Below, in pieces: positions 1-9,700 of a DNA stretch of 64,000 bases; positions within the stretch are counted from its first letter, which is position 1, and each line of letters begins with the position of its first letter. A model generated the notes under the pieces. It was not told the origin of the DNA. It did not search any database and saw only the letters and a list, made by a program, of their open reading frames with translations. A program made the position numbers and the translations under genes. Origin of the DNA: Vibrio bivalvicida (lineage in GTDB: Bacteria; Pseudomonadota; Gammaproteobacteria; Enterobacterales; Vibrionaceae); assembly GCF_001399455.2 (NCBI RefSeq), contig NZ_LLEI02000018.1, forward strand, positions 37,813-101,812, read 5' to 3'.

Positions 1-849
1 ACAAGTAAAATCAACCCGCTTATCGGCATCTTTATCATATAAGGTTTTCAACTTCTCAAATGCACTGGGGACAAAACTGATGTTTTTTAAGCGCAGGCTT
101 TTACGAGTTTGACTGTCCAAAAATGCCAAAGCAGAGCGCTCGAGTACTTGATGGCAGGCATCTAACACTCCTTTGCTCGCCAGCTTACTTTGAATTACTT
201 GCTCAATATCCGCTTTAGAGATTGACGAACTCGACTGAGCAAAAACGCAAATAGCGTGAAGGTCTAGTATCGCTACTGCACGAGGTCTCTGAGTTGCGGT
301 GTCTTCATAAACCGCTAACAGGCAGGGAATTTTACTCTCATCGAATAATTGTGGGGCAATATTGTTGAGGGTTAAGCTGTTGCCTAGCTCTCTTTGAAGT
401 AGTTTCTCTAGTTGTGACAGCTTGGGTAACGCTAACTCTTTTTGGACTTCAGTGATTGAGTCGAGCGTTTTCTTACTTTCTTCAACACCTTGAACTAAAG
501 GCAGTAAGTAGCGATGTAATTCACTGTCTTCAAAGGGTTTAGTGAGCACAAAACTAGCACCTGCCGCCTGAGCTTGTTGAATTTGGCTTTGGTCATCAAC
601 GGTGGTAATCATCCCCACTTTGATTCCTGCACCGAGTTTCATTAGCTCTTCGGTTAACGTCAGCCCTGTCATATCCGGCATATACCAGTCAGTTAACACT
701 ATCTCAGGATGCCATTCTTTAGCCAATTCCAGTGCCTTAGTTGCGCTACAGGTTTTCTCAATCGATAAACGACAATAACCAAAGCTCTCTAAGCCCCGCC
801 TGACAATCTCTAATGTCGCCTTACTGTCATCCACAATCAAAATTTTCAC
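1..849 (-). CDS. Response regulator with N-terminal receiver domain (3' end outside window)
   Basis: I translated this frame from the minus strand because it runs off the left edge; 283 residues are visible. It starts at a GTG behind a strong AGGAGGTGA Shine-Dalgarno; an in-frame TGA just upstream rules out a longer start. Residues 1-120 form a classical receiver: acidic pair D7/D8, phospho-acceptor D54 in LTDWYMPDM, T82/T83 and conserved K104 in LTKPF. The following ~160 residues contain no helix-turn-helix, GGDEF or HD motif that I recognise, so the output is unknown. It is divergent from the coiled-coil gene at 954. Receiver domain is certain; overall function is not. Confidence 0.85.
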   Translation of the reverse strand, partial: MKILIVDDSKATLEIVRRGLESFGYCRLSIEKTCSATKALELAKEWHPEIVLTDWYMPDMTGLTLTEELMKLGAGIKVGMITTVDDQSQIQQAQAAGASFVLTKPFEDSELHRYLLPLVQGVEESKKTLDSITEVQKELALPKLSQLEKLLQRELGNSLTLNNIAPQLFDESKIPCLLAVYEDTATQRPRAVAILDLHAICVFAQSSSSISKADIEQVIQSKLASKGVLDACHQVLERSALAFLDSQTRKSLRLKNISFVPSAFEKLKTLYDKDADKRVDFTC

Positions 850-953
850 GGGTCGCCATCACCTCCTGCACTGAACTGTCTAAATTATAGGCACATTTTT
901 CACTGGCAACTAAACTTACAGACGATGAATGTCCCAACTTGCGTATTTGATAG

Positions 954-1712
954 ATGGAATTAGTGTCAATTTTAACCCTAGAAAACCTGATAGCCCTCGC
1001 CGTAGACTTTGGACTACTTATCCTTTTGGTGTGGTTCGTAATTTTGCTTTTGATTCTGCGCGAGTTTCGCCAGTTTGCTCGACAAGTGGTCAGCGGCCGC
1101 GATATGGACAGAAATACATACGAGCTATGCCAACAGTCTGTCGACAAAGCACTAAGCTATACCGCAGATAATAGCGATACTCTTAATGACCTGATTATTA
1201 TTCAGCAAGCGCTAGAAAGTCAGGTATCTCAGATAAAAGCAGCCAAAGGTGAGCTTAGCGCACAAGAGCAAGAATCGATTGATGAGCTGAACCAAAAACT
1301 AAATAAATCTCATCGCCTGATAAAGAAATTGAAAGGTGATTTAGATAAAAGCGTTAAAGGTCTACGAAATGCCAAAAACCGCCTGCACAAACAAACTGAT
1401 ACCGTAGAAAGTTTACAGTTAGAAAAAGATCAACTAGAGAAACAATTTGAGCAGCTTGAGCAGGAATATATTCAAATCAGCGAGTCAGGGGGTACGGCAA
1501 ACTTGGCCAAAGAATTCAAACAAGAAAAACAACAACTGCTTGACCAAATCGAAGAATACAAGCAGAAGCTAGCTTCACAAGGTGATACATCAGATTTAGC
1601 GGAAGAACTTGAAGCCTCTAAGCAACAGCTACACCATATGAGCAAAGAAAAAGATTTTGTTGAGAAGAAGTACTTGGAATTGTTGCAAGAAGCAGAACAA
1701 AAAAGTCAGTAG
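954..1712 (+). CDS. Membrane-anchored coiled-coil protein, function unknown
   Basis: 252 residues. One hydrophobic segment at about residues 14-36 should anchor it in the inner membrane with a very short N-terminus. From about residue 60 to the end it is almost uninterrupted heptad-like sequence rich in E, K, Q and L (for example KLNKSHRLIKKLKGDLDKS), predicted to be a long cytoplasmic coiled coil. The ribosome-binding site before the ATG is weak. It shares a ~100-bp divergent intergenic region with the response regulator at 1-849, so the two may be functionally linked. No enzyme motif is visible; a scaffold or tether role is only inference. Confidence 0.75.
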   Translation: MELVSILTLENLIALAVDFGLLILLVWFVILLLILREFRQFARQVVSGRDMDRNTYELCQQSVDKALSYTADNSDTLNDLIIIQQALESQVSQIKAAKGELSAQEQESIDELNQKLNKSHRLIKKLKGDLDKSVKGLRNAKNRLHKQTDTVESLQLEKDQLEKQFEQLEQEYIQISESGGTANLAKEFKQEKQQLLDQIEEYKQKLASQGDTSDLAEELEASKQQLHHMSKEKDFVEKKYLELLQEAEQKSQ

Positions 1713-1735
1713 CTCACCGCCACTGACTTCCTATG

Positions 1736-2659
1736 CTATTTCACACACACCACATTCAGCAGTGAAGTGCCTTTAAGTTTGTTGGTTTTACCACTGGTAA
1801 ACAGCCCTGATTTCTCTGCGCCCCAATACGGCAAATGCATCGGCCATTTATCTTTCTGCATCACGTTAGAGTCAAGCAGTGCTTTCCACTCGCTAGAGGT
1901 CGCTAAGCGCATATCCAAGCGATAACAAGTCTTATAGGCACCTTCATAGTTGAGCCTGTTCCAAGGTAGCTCGTGCTCCATATAAAACTGGTCGTCACTA
2001 AACATAGTATATGGCACCTTGTACTCGATACCAGACACCGTCGCCGTTAAGCGAATTGAAACATCAGATTGACGCTTTTTAGGCTCCTGAGCCATAGGCT
2101 TGATTGCTGTAGGCTCCGGCTTCGCTTTCACTAGTGCAGGAATCACAGTGGTCGATTGCTGCGACTTTGCAGCCGGCTTTGACTTAGGTTTAGGTTGTGG
2201 CTTAACCATTGCCTGCTTTACAGGAGCCCCTTTCACCACTTCTCGGACAAACGCTTCCTTGTAGCCGGGCTCACTTTTCACTTTCGCCAGCTCCGCATTT
2301 GCTTGAGCGAAACCTTTATATGGGCCAATCAGACAACGATAAGCTTTTGCTTCAGGCTTTGCCCAGACATCGGTCGATATGTGCTGGTAAAGCTTTTTAG
2401 CCTTTACAAGAGGTAGCGGCTTGCTAAACACACCACACTGAATCCAGAATGTTGACTCTTGGCCACGCGGCTGAGATTTACCCCATAGTCCTTTACCAAT
2501 CGGGCACGACTTATCTAACAACGGCAACTCATTGGTTGATGCCTGAGTTGCATCGCATAAAAATTCTTCAGCAAGCGTTGGGGCTGACAAAGCGGGCAAG
2601 GCTAATGCTGCAGCAAGACTCCAACACTTCAAAAAAGTTTGATTAGGCTTTGAGGCCAT
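1736..2659 (-). CDS. Secreted SPOR-like domain protein with C-terminal unknown domain
   Basis: About 307 residues from the ATG at 2659, which has GGAT seven bases upstream; a start four codons further upstream (2671) has almost no ribosome-binding site. An N-terminal signal peptide ends near TLA-EEF. A SPOR-like module follows at roughly residues 65-145 (WIQCGVF ... RCLIGPYKGFAQANAELAKVK), the fold that binds denuded septal peptidoglycan. Then comes a Pro/Lys-rich linker and a C-terminal ~100-residue domain (YKTCYRLDMRLATSSEWKALL) reminiscent of sulfatase-modifying/FGE-type folds. Probably periplasmic or outer-membrane associated. It converges on the coiled-coil gene with only ~23 bp between stops. 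Confidence 0.7.
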   Translation of the reverse strand: MASKPNQTFLKCWSLAAALALPALSAPTLAEEFLCDATQASTNELPLLDKSCPIGKGLWGKSQPRGQESTFWIQCGVFSKPLPLVKAKKLYQHISTDVWAKPEAKAYRCLIGPYKGFAQANAELAKVKSEPGYKEAFVREVVKGAPVKQAMVKPQPKPKSKPAAKSQQSTTVIPALVKAKPEPTAIKPMAQEPKKRQSDVSIRLTATVSGIEYKVPYTMFSDDQFYMEHELPWNRLNYEGAYKTCYRLDMRLATSSEWKALLDSNVMQKDKWPMHLPYWGAEKSGLFTSGKTNKLKGTSLLNVVCVK

Positions 2660-2760
2660 ATTGATATCCATACTCTATAAACTTAACTTCGAGTTTATCC
2701 ATCTACGTGGATCACTATAGTGACTTTCTTGACGGTTCACTGCCCTGAAAATGAGAATGC

Positions 2761-2791
2761 AAAAAAAGAGCCGTAATTAATTACGGCTCTT
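2761..2791 (-). terminator. Rho-independent terminator of the ABC importer operon
   Basis: A perfect 26-bp palindrome (AAGAGCCGTAAT and its complement, 2766-2791) followed on the minus strand by seven T. It lies 40 bp beyond the last permease gene. Confidence 0.85.
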
Positions 2792-2830
2792 AGTTTAGAT
2801 AGGTTTTTATAATCAAATCTTAGGCTTGGA

Positions 2831-3769
2831 TCACCCTTTGTAGATTTTTGGGTTAAATACGTCACGCAACCAGTCACCAAGTAAATTGATAACCAAGACT
2901 AAAGTCACCAGTACGATACCCGGGAATGCCGTAATCCACCATGCACCAGAGAAAATGTAGTTAAATCCAATGCTAATCAGTGCGCCCAAAGAAGGTTGGT
3001 CTACCGGGAGACCTAAACCTAGGAAAGAAAGTGCCGCCTCTGACATGATGGCATTTGCCACCTGTACGGTCGAAATCACCAAGATAGGCGATAAACAGTT
3101 TGGTAGGATGTGACGGAACATGATGCGCGGAGCTTTAAAGCCCATCACACGTGCCGCCTCTACGTACTCTTTCTTCTTCTCTGCCAACACTGAAGCACGA
3201 ATTGTACGTGCATACTGCGGCCATTCAGCTACACCAATGATCACCACCAGCATGACGACCGCATACTGGCTGTAGAAATCACTACCAAAGCTGGCTTTAA
3301 AGATAGCCGAGACAATGATTGCCACCATCATGGTAGAGAACGATAACTGAACATCCGCGAAACGCATCAAGAAACTATCAATACGACCACCGAAGTAACC
3401 CGCCGAAAGACCAATCACAATCCCAAGCACTAGCTGTAGACCTACCGCTAGGAAACCAATAGTCAGAGATAGGCGCGAACCGTAGAGAATAGTCGACAGG
3501 ATGTCACGACCTTGCTCGTCGGTCCCTAATAGGAAGTTCTCATCGCCATCTTCCATCCATGCCGGTGGAAGCTCTGAATCCATAATATCAATCGACGACA
3601 AATCGTATGGGTCAGTTGGTGAAAGGATTGGCGCGGCCAGAGCCATCACCAAGAACAACATAAACACGGTAAAACTGGTCATAGCCACTTTGTCGCGTTT
3701 AAAGTAATACAAGAAATCCGATTGTTTAAATCGCTCCCAACGTGAAGGAGCTGCTGCAGTTTGACTCAT
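2831..3769 (-). CDS. Peptide/glutathione-type ABC importer, inner-membrane permease (DppC/GsiD family)
   Basis: 312 residues, the second permease of the importer. An OppC-type N-terminal segment (RWERFKQSDFLYYFKRDKVA) precedes a first membrane span at about 32-50; five more spans follow. The cytoplasmic EAA loop that docks the ATPase is visible as EAARVMGFKAPRIMFRHILP around residue 205. It starts 2 bp after the upstream permease stop, with GGAG before the ATG, so the two are translationally coupled. Last gene of the operon. Family assignment is secure; the substrate cannot be read from sequence, although gene order matches E. coli gsiABCD (glutathione importer). Confidence 0.9.
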   Translation of the reverse strand: MSQTAAAPSRWERFKQSDFLYYFKRDKVAMTSFTVFMLFLVMALAAPILSPTDPYDLSSIDIMDSELPPAWMEDGDENFLLGTDEQGRDILSTILYGSRLSLTIGFLAVGLQLVLGIVIGLSAGYFGGRIDSFLMRFADVQLSFSTMMVAIIVSAIFKASFGSDFYSQYAVVMLVVIIGVAEWPQYARTIRASVLAEKKKEYVEAARVMGFKAPRIMFRHILPNCLSPILVISTVQVANAIMSEAALSFLGLGLPVDQPSLGALISIGFNYIFSGAWWITAFPGIVLVTLVLVINLLGDWLRDVFNPKIYKG

Positions 3770-3771
3770 GG

Positions 3772-4749
3772 TTAAGCTCCTTTACCTGTTAAATTAACGG
3801 TCGGGTTAATGACACCGTATAGCAAATCAACAATCGTGTTGGTTACAACGAAAATCAGACCAACAAAGATGACGTAAGCGGTGATTAGCGGTGTATCAAC
3901 ACGGTTGATTGCTTCAAGGAAAAGGAAACCAGTTCCAGGCCATTGGAAGACAGTTTCAGTCAGAATTGTATAAGCGACCATGGTACCAATTTGAACACCA
4001 CCAACGGTTAGTACAGGAAGCATTGTGTTTTTCAGAGCGTGCTGGTAATAGATTTTATTTAGAGCCAGGCCTTTCGCTTTACCAAATTTAATGTATTCCG
4101 AGCTAAGCACTTCAAGCATCTCTGAACGGACCAAGCGAATAAATAGTGGCAGCATGATAGAAGCGAGCGCAATGCAAGGTAAAACCAGGTGAGCTAAGCC
4201 ATCTAAGGTGAAATAACCAGATTCCCAGCCAAGAAGATTGGCAGTCTCACCACGGCCATAAGATGGTAGCCAGCCCAACTCAATAGAGAACACATACATC
4301 AGCATGATTGCGGTTAAGAAAACCGGAATCGAAATCCCTATGCTACTGCCAGCCATGACAATTTTGGTAAATAAACTTTTTGGGTGAATGGCTGAGTAAA
4401 CACCAAGGGGAATTGAGCAGAATACAATGATGAGCGTAGCGCCGAACACCAGTTCTAGCGTTGCCACCAATTTATCCAGAATCACTTCAACCGCAGGGCG
4501 CTTGAAGAAGTATGAAGTACCGAGATCACCTTGTAGCGCATTGCCTACAAAGCGAGTGTATTTTGTAATGAAGGGATCATTCAAACCTAGTTCGTCACGC
4601 AAAGCTTGGCGCTCTGATTCAGAAACCGATTGACCAACAAGCTCACGCAATGGGTCGCCGAGGTTATCCTGAATGGCAAACGCCACTAGACTGATCACAA
4701 ACATCACTATCAGTGCCTGAAACAGGCGCTTGACCAGAAACGAAAACAT
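3772..4749 (-). CDS. Peptide/glutathione-type ABC importer, inner-membrane permease (DppB/GsiC family)
   Basis: 325 residues from the ATG at 4749 (MFSFLVKRLFQAL), which matches the family N-terminus and has AGGGG upstream. The open frame extends 34 codons further upstream, but that part has no family resemblance and is rejected. Six predicted membrane spans; the DppB-type periplasmic insert (ELVGQSVSESERQALRDELG) and the EAA loop (IKFGKAKGLALNKIYYQHAL) are present. It pairs with the DppC-like permease to form the translocation channel. It is separated from the binding-protein gene by about 130 bp. Confidence 0.9.
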   Translation of the reverse strand: MFSFLVKRLFQALIVMFVISLVAFAIQDNLGDPLRELVGQSVSESERQALRDELGLNDPFITKYTRFVGNALQGDLGTSYFFKRPAVEVILDKLVATLELVFGATLIIVFCSIPLGVYSAIHPKSLFTKIVMAGSSIGISIPVFLTAIMLMYVFSIELGWLPSYGRGETANLLGWESGYFTLDGLAHLVLPCIALASIMLPLFIRLVRSEMLEVLSSEYIKFGKAKGLALNKIYYQHALKNTMLPVLTVGGVQIGTMVAYTILTETVFQWPGTGFLFLEAINRVDTPLITAYVIFVGLIFVVTNTIVDLLYGVINPTVNLTGKGA

Positions 4750-4878
4750 TCCTTGCCCCTTTAACTTTCCATAGATTTCAGTCTGAAAAATGGCACTTAA
4801 CCCGACTGAAACAAAGCTAAGCACCAAAAGTCGACCAAGTGCTCTGTTCAATGAGCACTTGGCCTAGCTCACTAGTGA

Positions 4879-6432
4879 TTATTTAACCACTAGGTCACCA
4901 AAGTATGGGAAGTTCATACCGTTGATAATTGGACCAATCTCAACGTTACCTTTCGCTGCCCATGAAGGATCTTGCCAATGTAGAGGAACGAATGCCGCTT
5001 CATTGTATAGAATCTCTTCAACTTTCTTCAAAGAGGCACTACGTTTCTTAAGGTCAGTCATCTTGTTGGTGTCTTCAATTAGCTTATCGACTTCTGCGTT
5101 TGAGTAGTGACCACAGTTGTACTGGCCCTTACCGGTTTCAGCATTACGCGTCATTGCTAGGAACTCAGTGAAGTTACCTGAATCTTCTGTATCTGGGTGC
5201 CAGCCGATCATGAGCATGTCTGCTGCACACTTATCGAATTCAGGCCAGTACTGAGCTTTAGGCATTGTCTTAAGGTCAACCTTAATACCAATCTTAGATA
5301 GCATTGCCGCCGACGCTTGAGCAATCTTGTCATCGTTCACGTAACGGTTGTTTGGCGCCATCATAGTTAGCGTAAAGCCATTCTCGTAACCTGCTTCTTT
5401 CATCAAGGCTTTCGCTTTGTTAAGATCGTAGCGAGGTTTTAGAGCGTCATTAAAGCCTACAAAACCAACTGGGCTCTGCTGACCAGCCGCAGTTGCCGCA
5501 CCCTTCATAACTTTCTTAGTAATACCTTCGTTATTGATTGCGTAAGTAATCGCTTGACGAACGCGAACATCTTTCAGAGCTGGGTTACTGTTCTGGTTCA
5601 TTTGGAAGGTAATGACGCGCGTACCTGGCATAGTGTAAAGATCTACGCTGTCAGCTTTCTTGATACGTTTGTAGTCATTAGGTGCTACAGGGGCGATCAT
5701 GTCTACATCACCAGAAAGAAGCGCAGCAACGCGAGTCGCGTCTTCTTTGATTGGTACTAGTGTTAGCTTGTCGACGTTACCGCCAGAAGCGTTACCCCAG
5801 TAATCATTGAAGCGTTCGAAAGTAACTTTTACACCTTGCTCACGTTGAGTGATGATGAAAGGACCAGTACCGGATACGTTAGTCGATGCGAAAGAGTTAC
5901 CGTGCTTAACTAGCTCAGCTTTATCTTTGCCGTCTTCCGTTTTGCCCGAGTAGAACTTGCTGTCCATTGGGAATAAGTAAGTCATGACGTTTTCTACAAG
6001 TGGGTAAACGCCGTCAGTTTTTACTTCTACTTCGTATTCGCCAACTTTTGAAATCGAAACGATTGGGCCAAAGATACCTTTAAAGTCTGGTGAGTTCTTC
6101 AGACGGTCAAACGTCCAAACCACATCGTCAGCGGTTAGCGTGTTACCTGAGTGGAACTTAACGCCTTGGCGAATGTTGAAATGCATTGTTTCGCCGTCAA
6201 TACGCTCCCAGGATTCCGCTAGACGAGGTTCAAATTCCATCTTCTGGTTAAAGCGAATCAGCGGGTCAAATACCATGTGAGACATTTGCAGTGTGCCGCC
6301 AGATAGCTGCTCATGCGGGTCAAGTGACACTGGGTCAGCGTCATAAGCTACGGTAATATCTGCTGCTGCTGCACCAAAGCTAAGGCCAGCTGCCATTAAA
6401 GCCACTGCTAGTTTGCTTTTCATGGTTTTCAT
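4879..6432 (-). CDS. Periplasmic solute-binding protein of the peptide ABC importer (SBP family 5)
   Basis: 517 residues, with AAGGAG seven bases before the first ATG. The signal peptide (KLAVALMAAGLSFGAAAA) is cleaved near residue 24 and lacks a lipobox, so the protein is soluble and periplasmic. The mature sequence has the family-5 opening ADPVSLDPHEQLSGG and the LRLAESWE-type motif (EPRLAESWERIDG). Members deliver di/oligopeptides, glutathione, nickel or sugars to DppBC-type permeases. GsiB of E. coli is 512 residues and sits at the same operon position, but ligand specificity is not deducible. Confidence 0.9.
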   Translation of the reverse strand: MKTMKSKLAVALMAAGLSFGAAAADITVAYDADPVSLDPHEQLSGGTLQMSHMVFDPLIRFNQKMEFEPRLAESWERIDGETMHFNIRQGVKFHSGNTLTADDVVWTFDRLKNSPDFKGIFGPIVSISKVGEYEVEVKTDGVYPLVENVMTYLFPMDSKFYSGKTEDGKDKAELVKHGNSFASTNVSGTGPFIITQREQGVKVTFERFNDYWGNASGGNVDKLTLVPIKEDATRVAALLSGDVDMIAPVAPNDYKRIKKADSVDLYTMPGTRVITFQMNQNSNPALKDVRVRQAITYAINNEGITKKVMKGAATAAGQQSPVGFVGFNDALKPRYDLNKAKALMKEAGYENGFTLTMMAPNNRYVNDDKIAQASAAMLSKIGIKVDLKTMPKAQYWPEFDKCAADMLMIGWHPDTEDSGNFTEFLAMTRNAETGKGQYNCGHYSNAEVDKLIEDTNKMTDLKKRSASLKKVEEILYNEAAFVPLHWQDPSWAAKGNVEIGPIINGMNFPYFGDLVVK

Positions 6433-6519
6433 TGCATAACTCCTTATGCGGGATTTTCTATCCCTAGTTGTTGTGTTTGCTTCTGTTTATTGCCCGTCAA
6501 AACGGGAAAGAATCACGAC

Positions 6520-8235
6520 TTACGCCGTTTTTACTTCTTCTCTTAAGCCCGTAAATTCAGGCATTAAAGAAATCAGTTGTTTACTGTATTCGTGCTGAGG
6601 CGATCTAAATAGCTGCTCGGTAGGCGCCACTTCCAGTAGCGTCCCCATCTGCATCACTCCCACTCGGTCACACATCTGACGAATAACGGGTAAATCGTGA
6701 CTGATAAACAGCATGGTTAGATTTAACTCATCTTGTAAATCTTTCAGCAGGTTAAGAATTTGCGCTTGTACCGATACATCCAGTGCTGAGGTCGGCTCAT
6801 CACAAATCAGCAGACGCGGACGTGTTGCGAGTGCACGTGCAATCGAAATACGCTGACGCTGACCACCTGAAAACTCATGTGGGTATTTCACCCCTGCCAT
6901 TTTGCCCAGACCAACGTGATCAAGTAGATCGTTCACGATCTGACGTGTTTCAGTTTCGCTATTGGTCAACTTATGGAATCGGATAGGTTCCGCGATGATG
7001 TCAAAGATTTTCATACGCGGGTTCATAGAAGTGTATGGGTTTTGGAACACCATCTGCATCTGGCGGCGTAGTGGGCGGCGCTCTTTCTCGGATTTCAAAG
7101 AAGTTAGGTCAATACCTTCAAACGTTACCTTGCCAGAGTTCGGTGTGTACAAGCCAGCTATCACTCGTGCAATGGTTGATTTACCAGAGCCCGACTCGCC
7201 TACCAAACCAAACGTCTCGCCTTCGAAGACTTCAAAACTAACATTGTTAGAAGCTTGAACATATTCGCGGCGACTTTCGAACAGAGAATCTTTAGTGATA
7301 AAGCGTAGATTGACGTTTTCTACGTTTAGAAGTGAACCGGTGTACTCTCGGTGATCTTGGCTTTGACCTAACCAGTGATTCTTAACATCAAGCGGCTCCA
7401 TCTCATGCGCCTCCTCGATGTAACTCACTAATGGAAAACGAGCCAGCTTCATATCTGAACGCGGAACAGCAGAAATTAAGCTACGCGTGTATGAATGGTC
7501 AGGCTGACCAAGAACCTTAGCGGTAGGGCCAAATTCAACCAAATCACCGCGATACATTACCGCTACGCGATCCGTTACGTTAGAAACCACCCCCATATCG
7601 TGGGTGACCAGCATACAACCGACATTATTCTGGATACATAACTCTCGGATTAAGCTCAAAATTTGGTCTTGAATCGAAACGTCTAGCGCTGTGGTCGGTT
7701 CATCAGCGATGATCAGATCCGGTTCACCGGCCAGAGCAATAGCGATAACGACACGCTGGCGCATACCACCAGAAAACTGATGCGGATACTGCTTCAAGCG
7801 ATTTTCTGGTTGAGGAATCCCAACCTGTTGCATTAAAGAGAGAGCCCGTTGATATGCCTGTTCATCAGATACCTTCATATTGGCATGAATGGTTTCTTTA
7901 AGTTGCTGTTCAACGGTAAAAAGTGGATTTAGAGAAGTCATTGGGTCTTGAAAAATAAACCCAATTTTAGAGCCTCGAACACTACGCATTTGCTCTGGCG
8001 TTAAACCAGAAATCTGCTTACCGTCTAGATAAACATCACCACTAGCAATGCGACCAGGAGGACTCAGCAAATCGATAACCGCATTACCAACGGTCGACTT
8101 ACCTGCACCAGATTCGCCAACAACGCCGACGATCTCCCCACGTTCAATATTAAAGGAGAGTGATTTAACAGCGGCATGGATACCATGACGCGAAGGGTAC
8201 TCTATTCGAAGATTTTTAACTTCTAAAAGTGACAT
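6520..8235 (-). CDS. Fused double ATP-binding subunit of the peptide ABC importer (DppD-DppF fusion, GsiA-like)
   Basis: 571 residues from the ATG at 8235 (AGAGG seven bases upstream); a 24-codon in-frame extension is not family-like. Two complete ABC ATPase modules lie in tandem: Walker [10 protein letters not shown], signature FSGGMRQR and Walker [13 protein letters not shown] in the first half, then [17 protein letters not shown] and [12 protein letters not shown] in the second. Each is followed by an oligopeptide-type C-terminal region. In dpp/opp systems these are separate DppD and DppF chains. Here, as in GsiA and YejF, they are one chain, and the gene is the first of the operon. Powers import through the two permeases. 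Confidence 0.92.
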   Translation of the reverse strand: MSLLEVKNLRIEYPSRHGIHAAVKSLSFNIERGEIVGVVGESGAGKSTVGNAVIDLLSPPGRIASGDVYLDGKQISGLTPEQMRSVRGSKIGFIFQDPMTSLNPLFTVEQQLKETIHANMKVSDEQAYQRALSLMQQVGIPQPENRLKQYPHQFSGGMRQRVVIAIALAGEPDLIIADEPTTALDVSIQDQILSLIRELCIQNNVGCMLVTHDMGVVSNVTDRVAVMYRGDLVEFGPTAKVLGQPDHSYTRSLISAVPRSDMKLARFPLVSYIEEAHEMEPLDVKNHWLGQSQDHREYTGSLLNVENVNLRFITKDSLFESRREYVQASNNVSFEVFEGETFGLVGESGSGKSTIARVIAGLYTPNSGKVTFEGIDLTSLKSEKERRPLRRQMQMVFQNPYTSMNPRMKIFDIIAEPIRFHKLTNSETETRQIVNDLLDHVGLGKMAGVKYPHEFSGGQRQRISIARALATRPRLLICDEPTSALDVSVQAQILNLLKDLQDELNLTMLFISHDLPVIRQMCDRVGVMQMGTLLEVAPTEQLFRSPQHEYSKQLISLMPEFTGLREEVKTA

Positions 8236-8781
8236 TACCAGACCTCTACTGCTTCGGCAGCTTTCTGCCCTGTCTGAAAAGTGAATCCATTCGAGCCAGA
8301 ATATCATTCTGGCAAATTACAAGGTCATCAATTTGGCAAAAAATTCACAGAAAAGCAACAAAGATAGGATAAAAAGTCGAGAACGGACAAAAAACAAGCA
8401 GCATAGCCAAATAAATATGCAATAGAGCTATATCATCCATTGGTCATACCTGCGCTAAAAACAGGTCACAGACCTGTTGAAACTTAACTTTTGGTTATTT
8501 TAAATGGCATTTAGTTATAACAAGGAAAAGAATAATCATTCATCAAAAACACTCCTACTAATATTAACAACTTTAAAACATTAGTCTGAATATTTTCTTA
8601 ATATCAGTTTTTTTATCCAATTTTCTTTATTTGTATGGAATTAAAGCAAAACAAGAATGAGTTGAACTGAATCTATTATCTGCGATTTTTTATTGCCTTA
8701 CTAAAGCTAGTTAATGCTTAAGTATAAGGACGGGATGCGGGATGCGCAGCGTTCTGTAAGGCGCAGCTCGTTCCTAAATGC
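8236..8781. other. AT-rich intergenic region upstream of the ABC importer operon
   Basis: No credible gene. It must hold the importer promoter (minus strand). The only clear structure is a perfect 17-bp dyad, ACAGGTC-ACA-GACCTGT, at 8461-8477, of operator size. A short direct repeat GGGATGC GGGATGC lies near 8731-8746. The remainder is AT-rich without open frames of note. Confidence 0.5.
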
Positions 8782-8813
8782 AAAAAGCCTCGTCATTTCT
8801 GACGAGGCTTTTT
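8782..8813 (-). terminator. Second (distal) terminator of the tRNA cluster
   Basis: Stem AAGCCTCGTC / GACGAGGCTT with a six-base loop, flanked by A and T runs on both sides. It is the last structure of the tRNA cluster on the minus strand. Confidence 0.8.
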
Positions 8814-8832
8814 AATAGTGGTCGGTGAAGAG
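8814..8832 (-). pseudogene. tRNA-Pro 3'-end remnant
   Basis: The 19 bases AATAGTGGTCGGTGAAGAG (plus-strand view) are identical to the 3' flank, CCA end and acceptor/T-arm 3' strand of the intact tRNA-Pro genes, then identity stops abruptly. It lies between the two terminators and is the tail of a deleted tRNA-Pro copy. Confidence 0.7.
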
Positions 8833-8897
8833 CCATTTTTTGAACATCAGGCGAACCCCACTTTGGGTTCTAATCAAATGTACAGTTCTCAAGATGT

Positions 8898-8930
8898 AAA
8901 AAAGCCCTAGTCTTTCGACTAGGGCTTCAA
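8898..8930 (-). terminator. First terminator after the last intact tRNA-Pro
   Basis: Stem AAGCCCTAGTC / GACTAGGGCTT with loop TTTC, followed by six T on the minus strand, directly behind the 3' end of the tRNA-Pro gene at 8934. Confidence 0.85.
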
Positions 8931-8933
8931 TAG

Positions 8934-9010
<77 letters not shown>

Positions 9011-9017
9011 AAATCAA

Positions 9018-9094
9018 TGGGGTGGCTAACGAGATTCGAACTCGCGACCACCGGAATCACAATCCAGGGCTCTACCAACTGAGCTATAGCCACC
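9018..9094 (-). tRNA. tRNA-His (anticodon GTG)
   Basis: 77 nt including the extra 5' G(-1) typical of tRNA-His. Acceptor GGTGGCT paired with AGCCACC, anticodon loop ATTGTGA, encoded CCA. Its anticodon-stem/variable region differs at a few bases from the copy at 9368 (CCGGTGG versus CCAGTTG). Confidence 0.97.
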
Positions 9095-9136
9095 ACAGAT
9101 TTTTTTGTATAACTGCCAGAGCAATTATTGAAATAG

Positions 9137-9213
<77 letters not shown>

Positions 9214-9243
9214 ACGAATTTTTTTTTACTTGGTTACGTTAAT

Positions 9244-9312
9244 AGAGGGTCTACCCTCTGCTACCGCTTATTCCAAGTGCCGATATGCGCTACAAACAAC
9301 GCTATTCACCGA
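9244..9312 (-). pseudogene. Decayed tRNA-Pro
   Basis: The 5' part (plus-strand view ATGCGCTACAAACAACGCTATTCACCG, quoted only by its ends ATGCGCTAC and GCTATTCACCG) matches the D-arm and acceptor of the neighbouring tRNA-Pro genes. The anticodon stem and T-arm are scrambled, leaving only AGAGGG and ACCCTCTG fragments. It cannot fold as a tRNA. It sits exactly where a His-Pro pair would place a proline tRNA. Confidence 0.7.
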
Positions 9313-9367
9313 CTTATGTTTTGTCCCGATTTTCATCCGAACAGGAAACCTAGGTTACCTTAATAAA

Positions 9368-9444
9368 TGGGGTGGCTAACGGGACTTGAACCCGCGACAA
9401 CTGGAATCACAATCCAGGGCTCTACCAACTGAGCTATAGCCACC
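9368..9444 (-). tRNA. tRNA-His (anticodon GTG), second copy
   Basis: 77 nt with G(-1), acceptor GGTGGCT, anticodon loop ATTGTGA and encoded CCA. The T-stem is CGGG/CCCG, closer to the E. coli gene than the copy at 9018. Confidence 0.97.
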
Positions 9445-9477
9445 ACTGTAATTTTTACCGATATACCTTTAGGCGAA

Positions 9478-9554
<77 letters not shown>

Positions 9555-9575
9555 ATGCCCTATCGGCGGAGTGGA

Positions 9576-9604
9576 ATAATACGTATATCACACTATGTCG
9601 TCTA
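9576..9604 (-). promoter_or_regulatory. Promoter of the tRNA cluster
   Basis: Minus-strand -10 TATTAT (9576-9581) and a weak -35 TAGACG (9599-9604) separated by 17 bp. A CG-rich stretch (CTCCGCCG) between -10 and start is typical of stringently controlled stable-RNA promoters. Confidence 0.55.
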
Positions 9605-9700
9605 GTACTTTTTCAACTTTTTTTATCGTTTGGTGCCTTTTTCGGCAATTAAAGTGTGATAAACCCCTATTTCCCATTAGATACCCCCCTGAAAGCGGGT

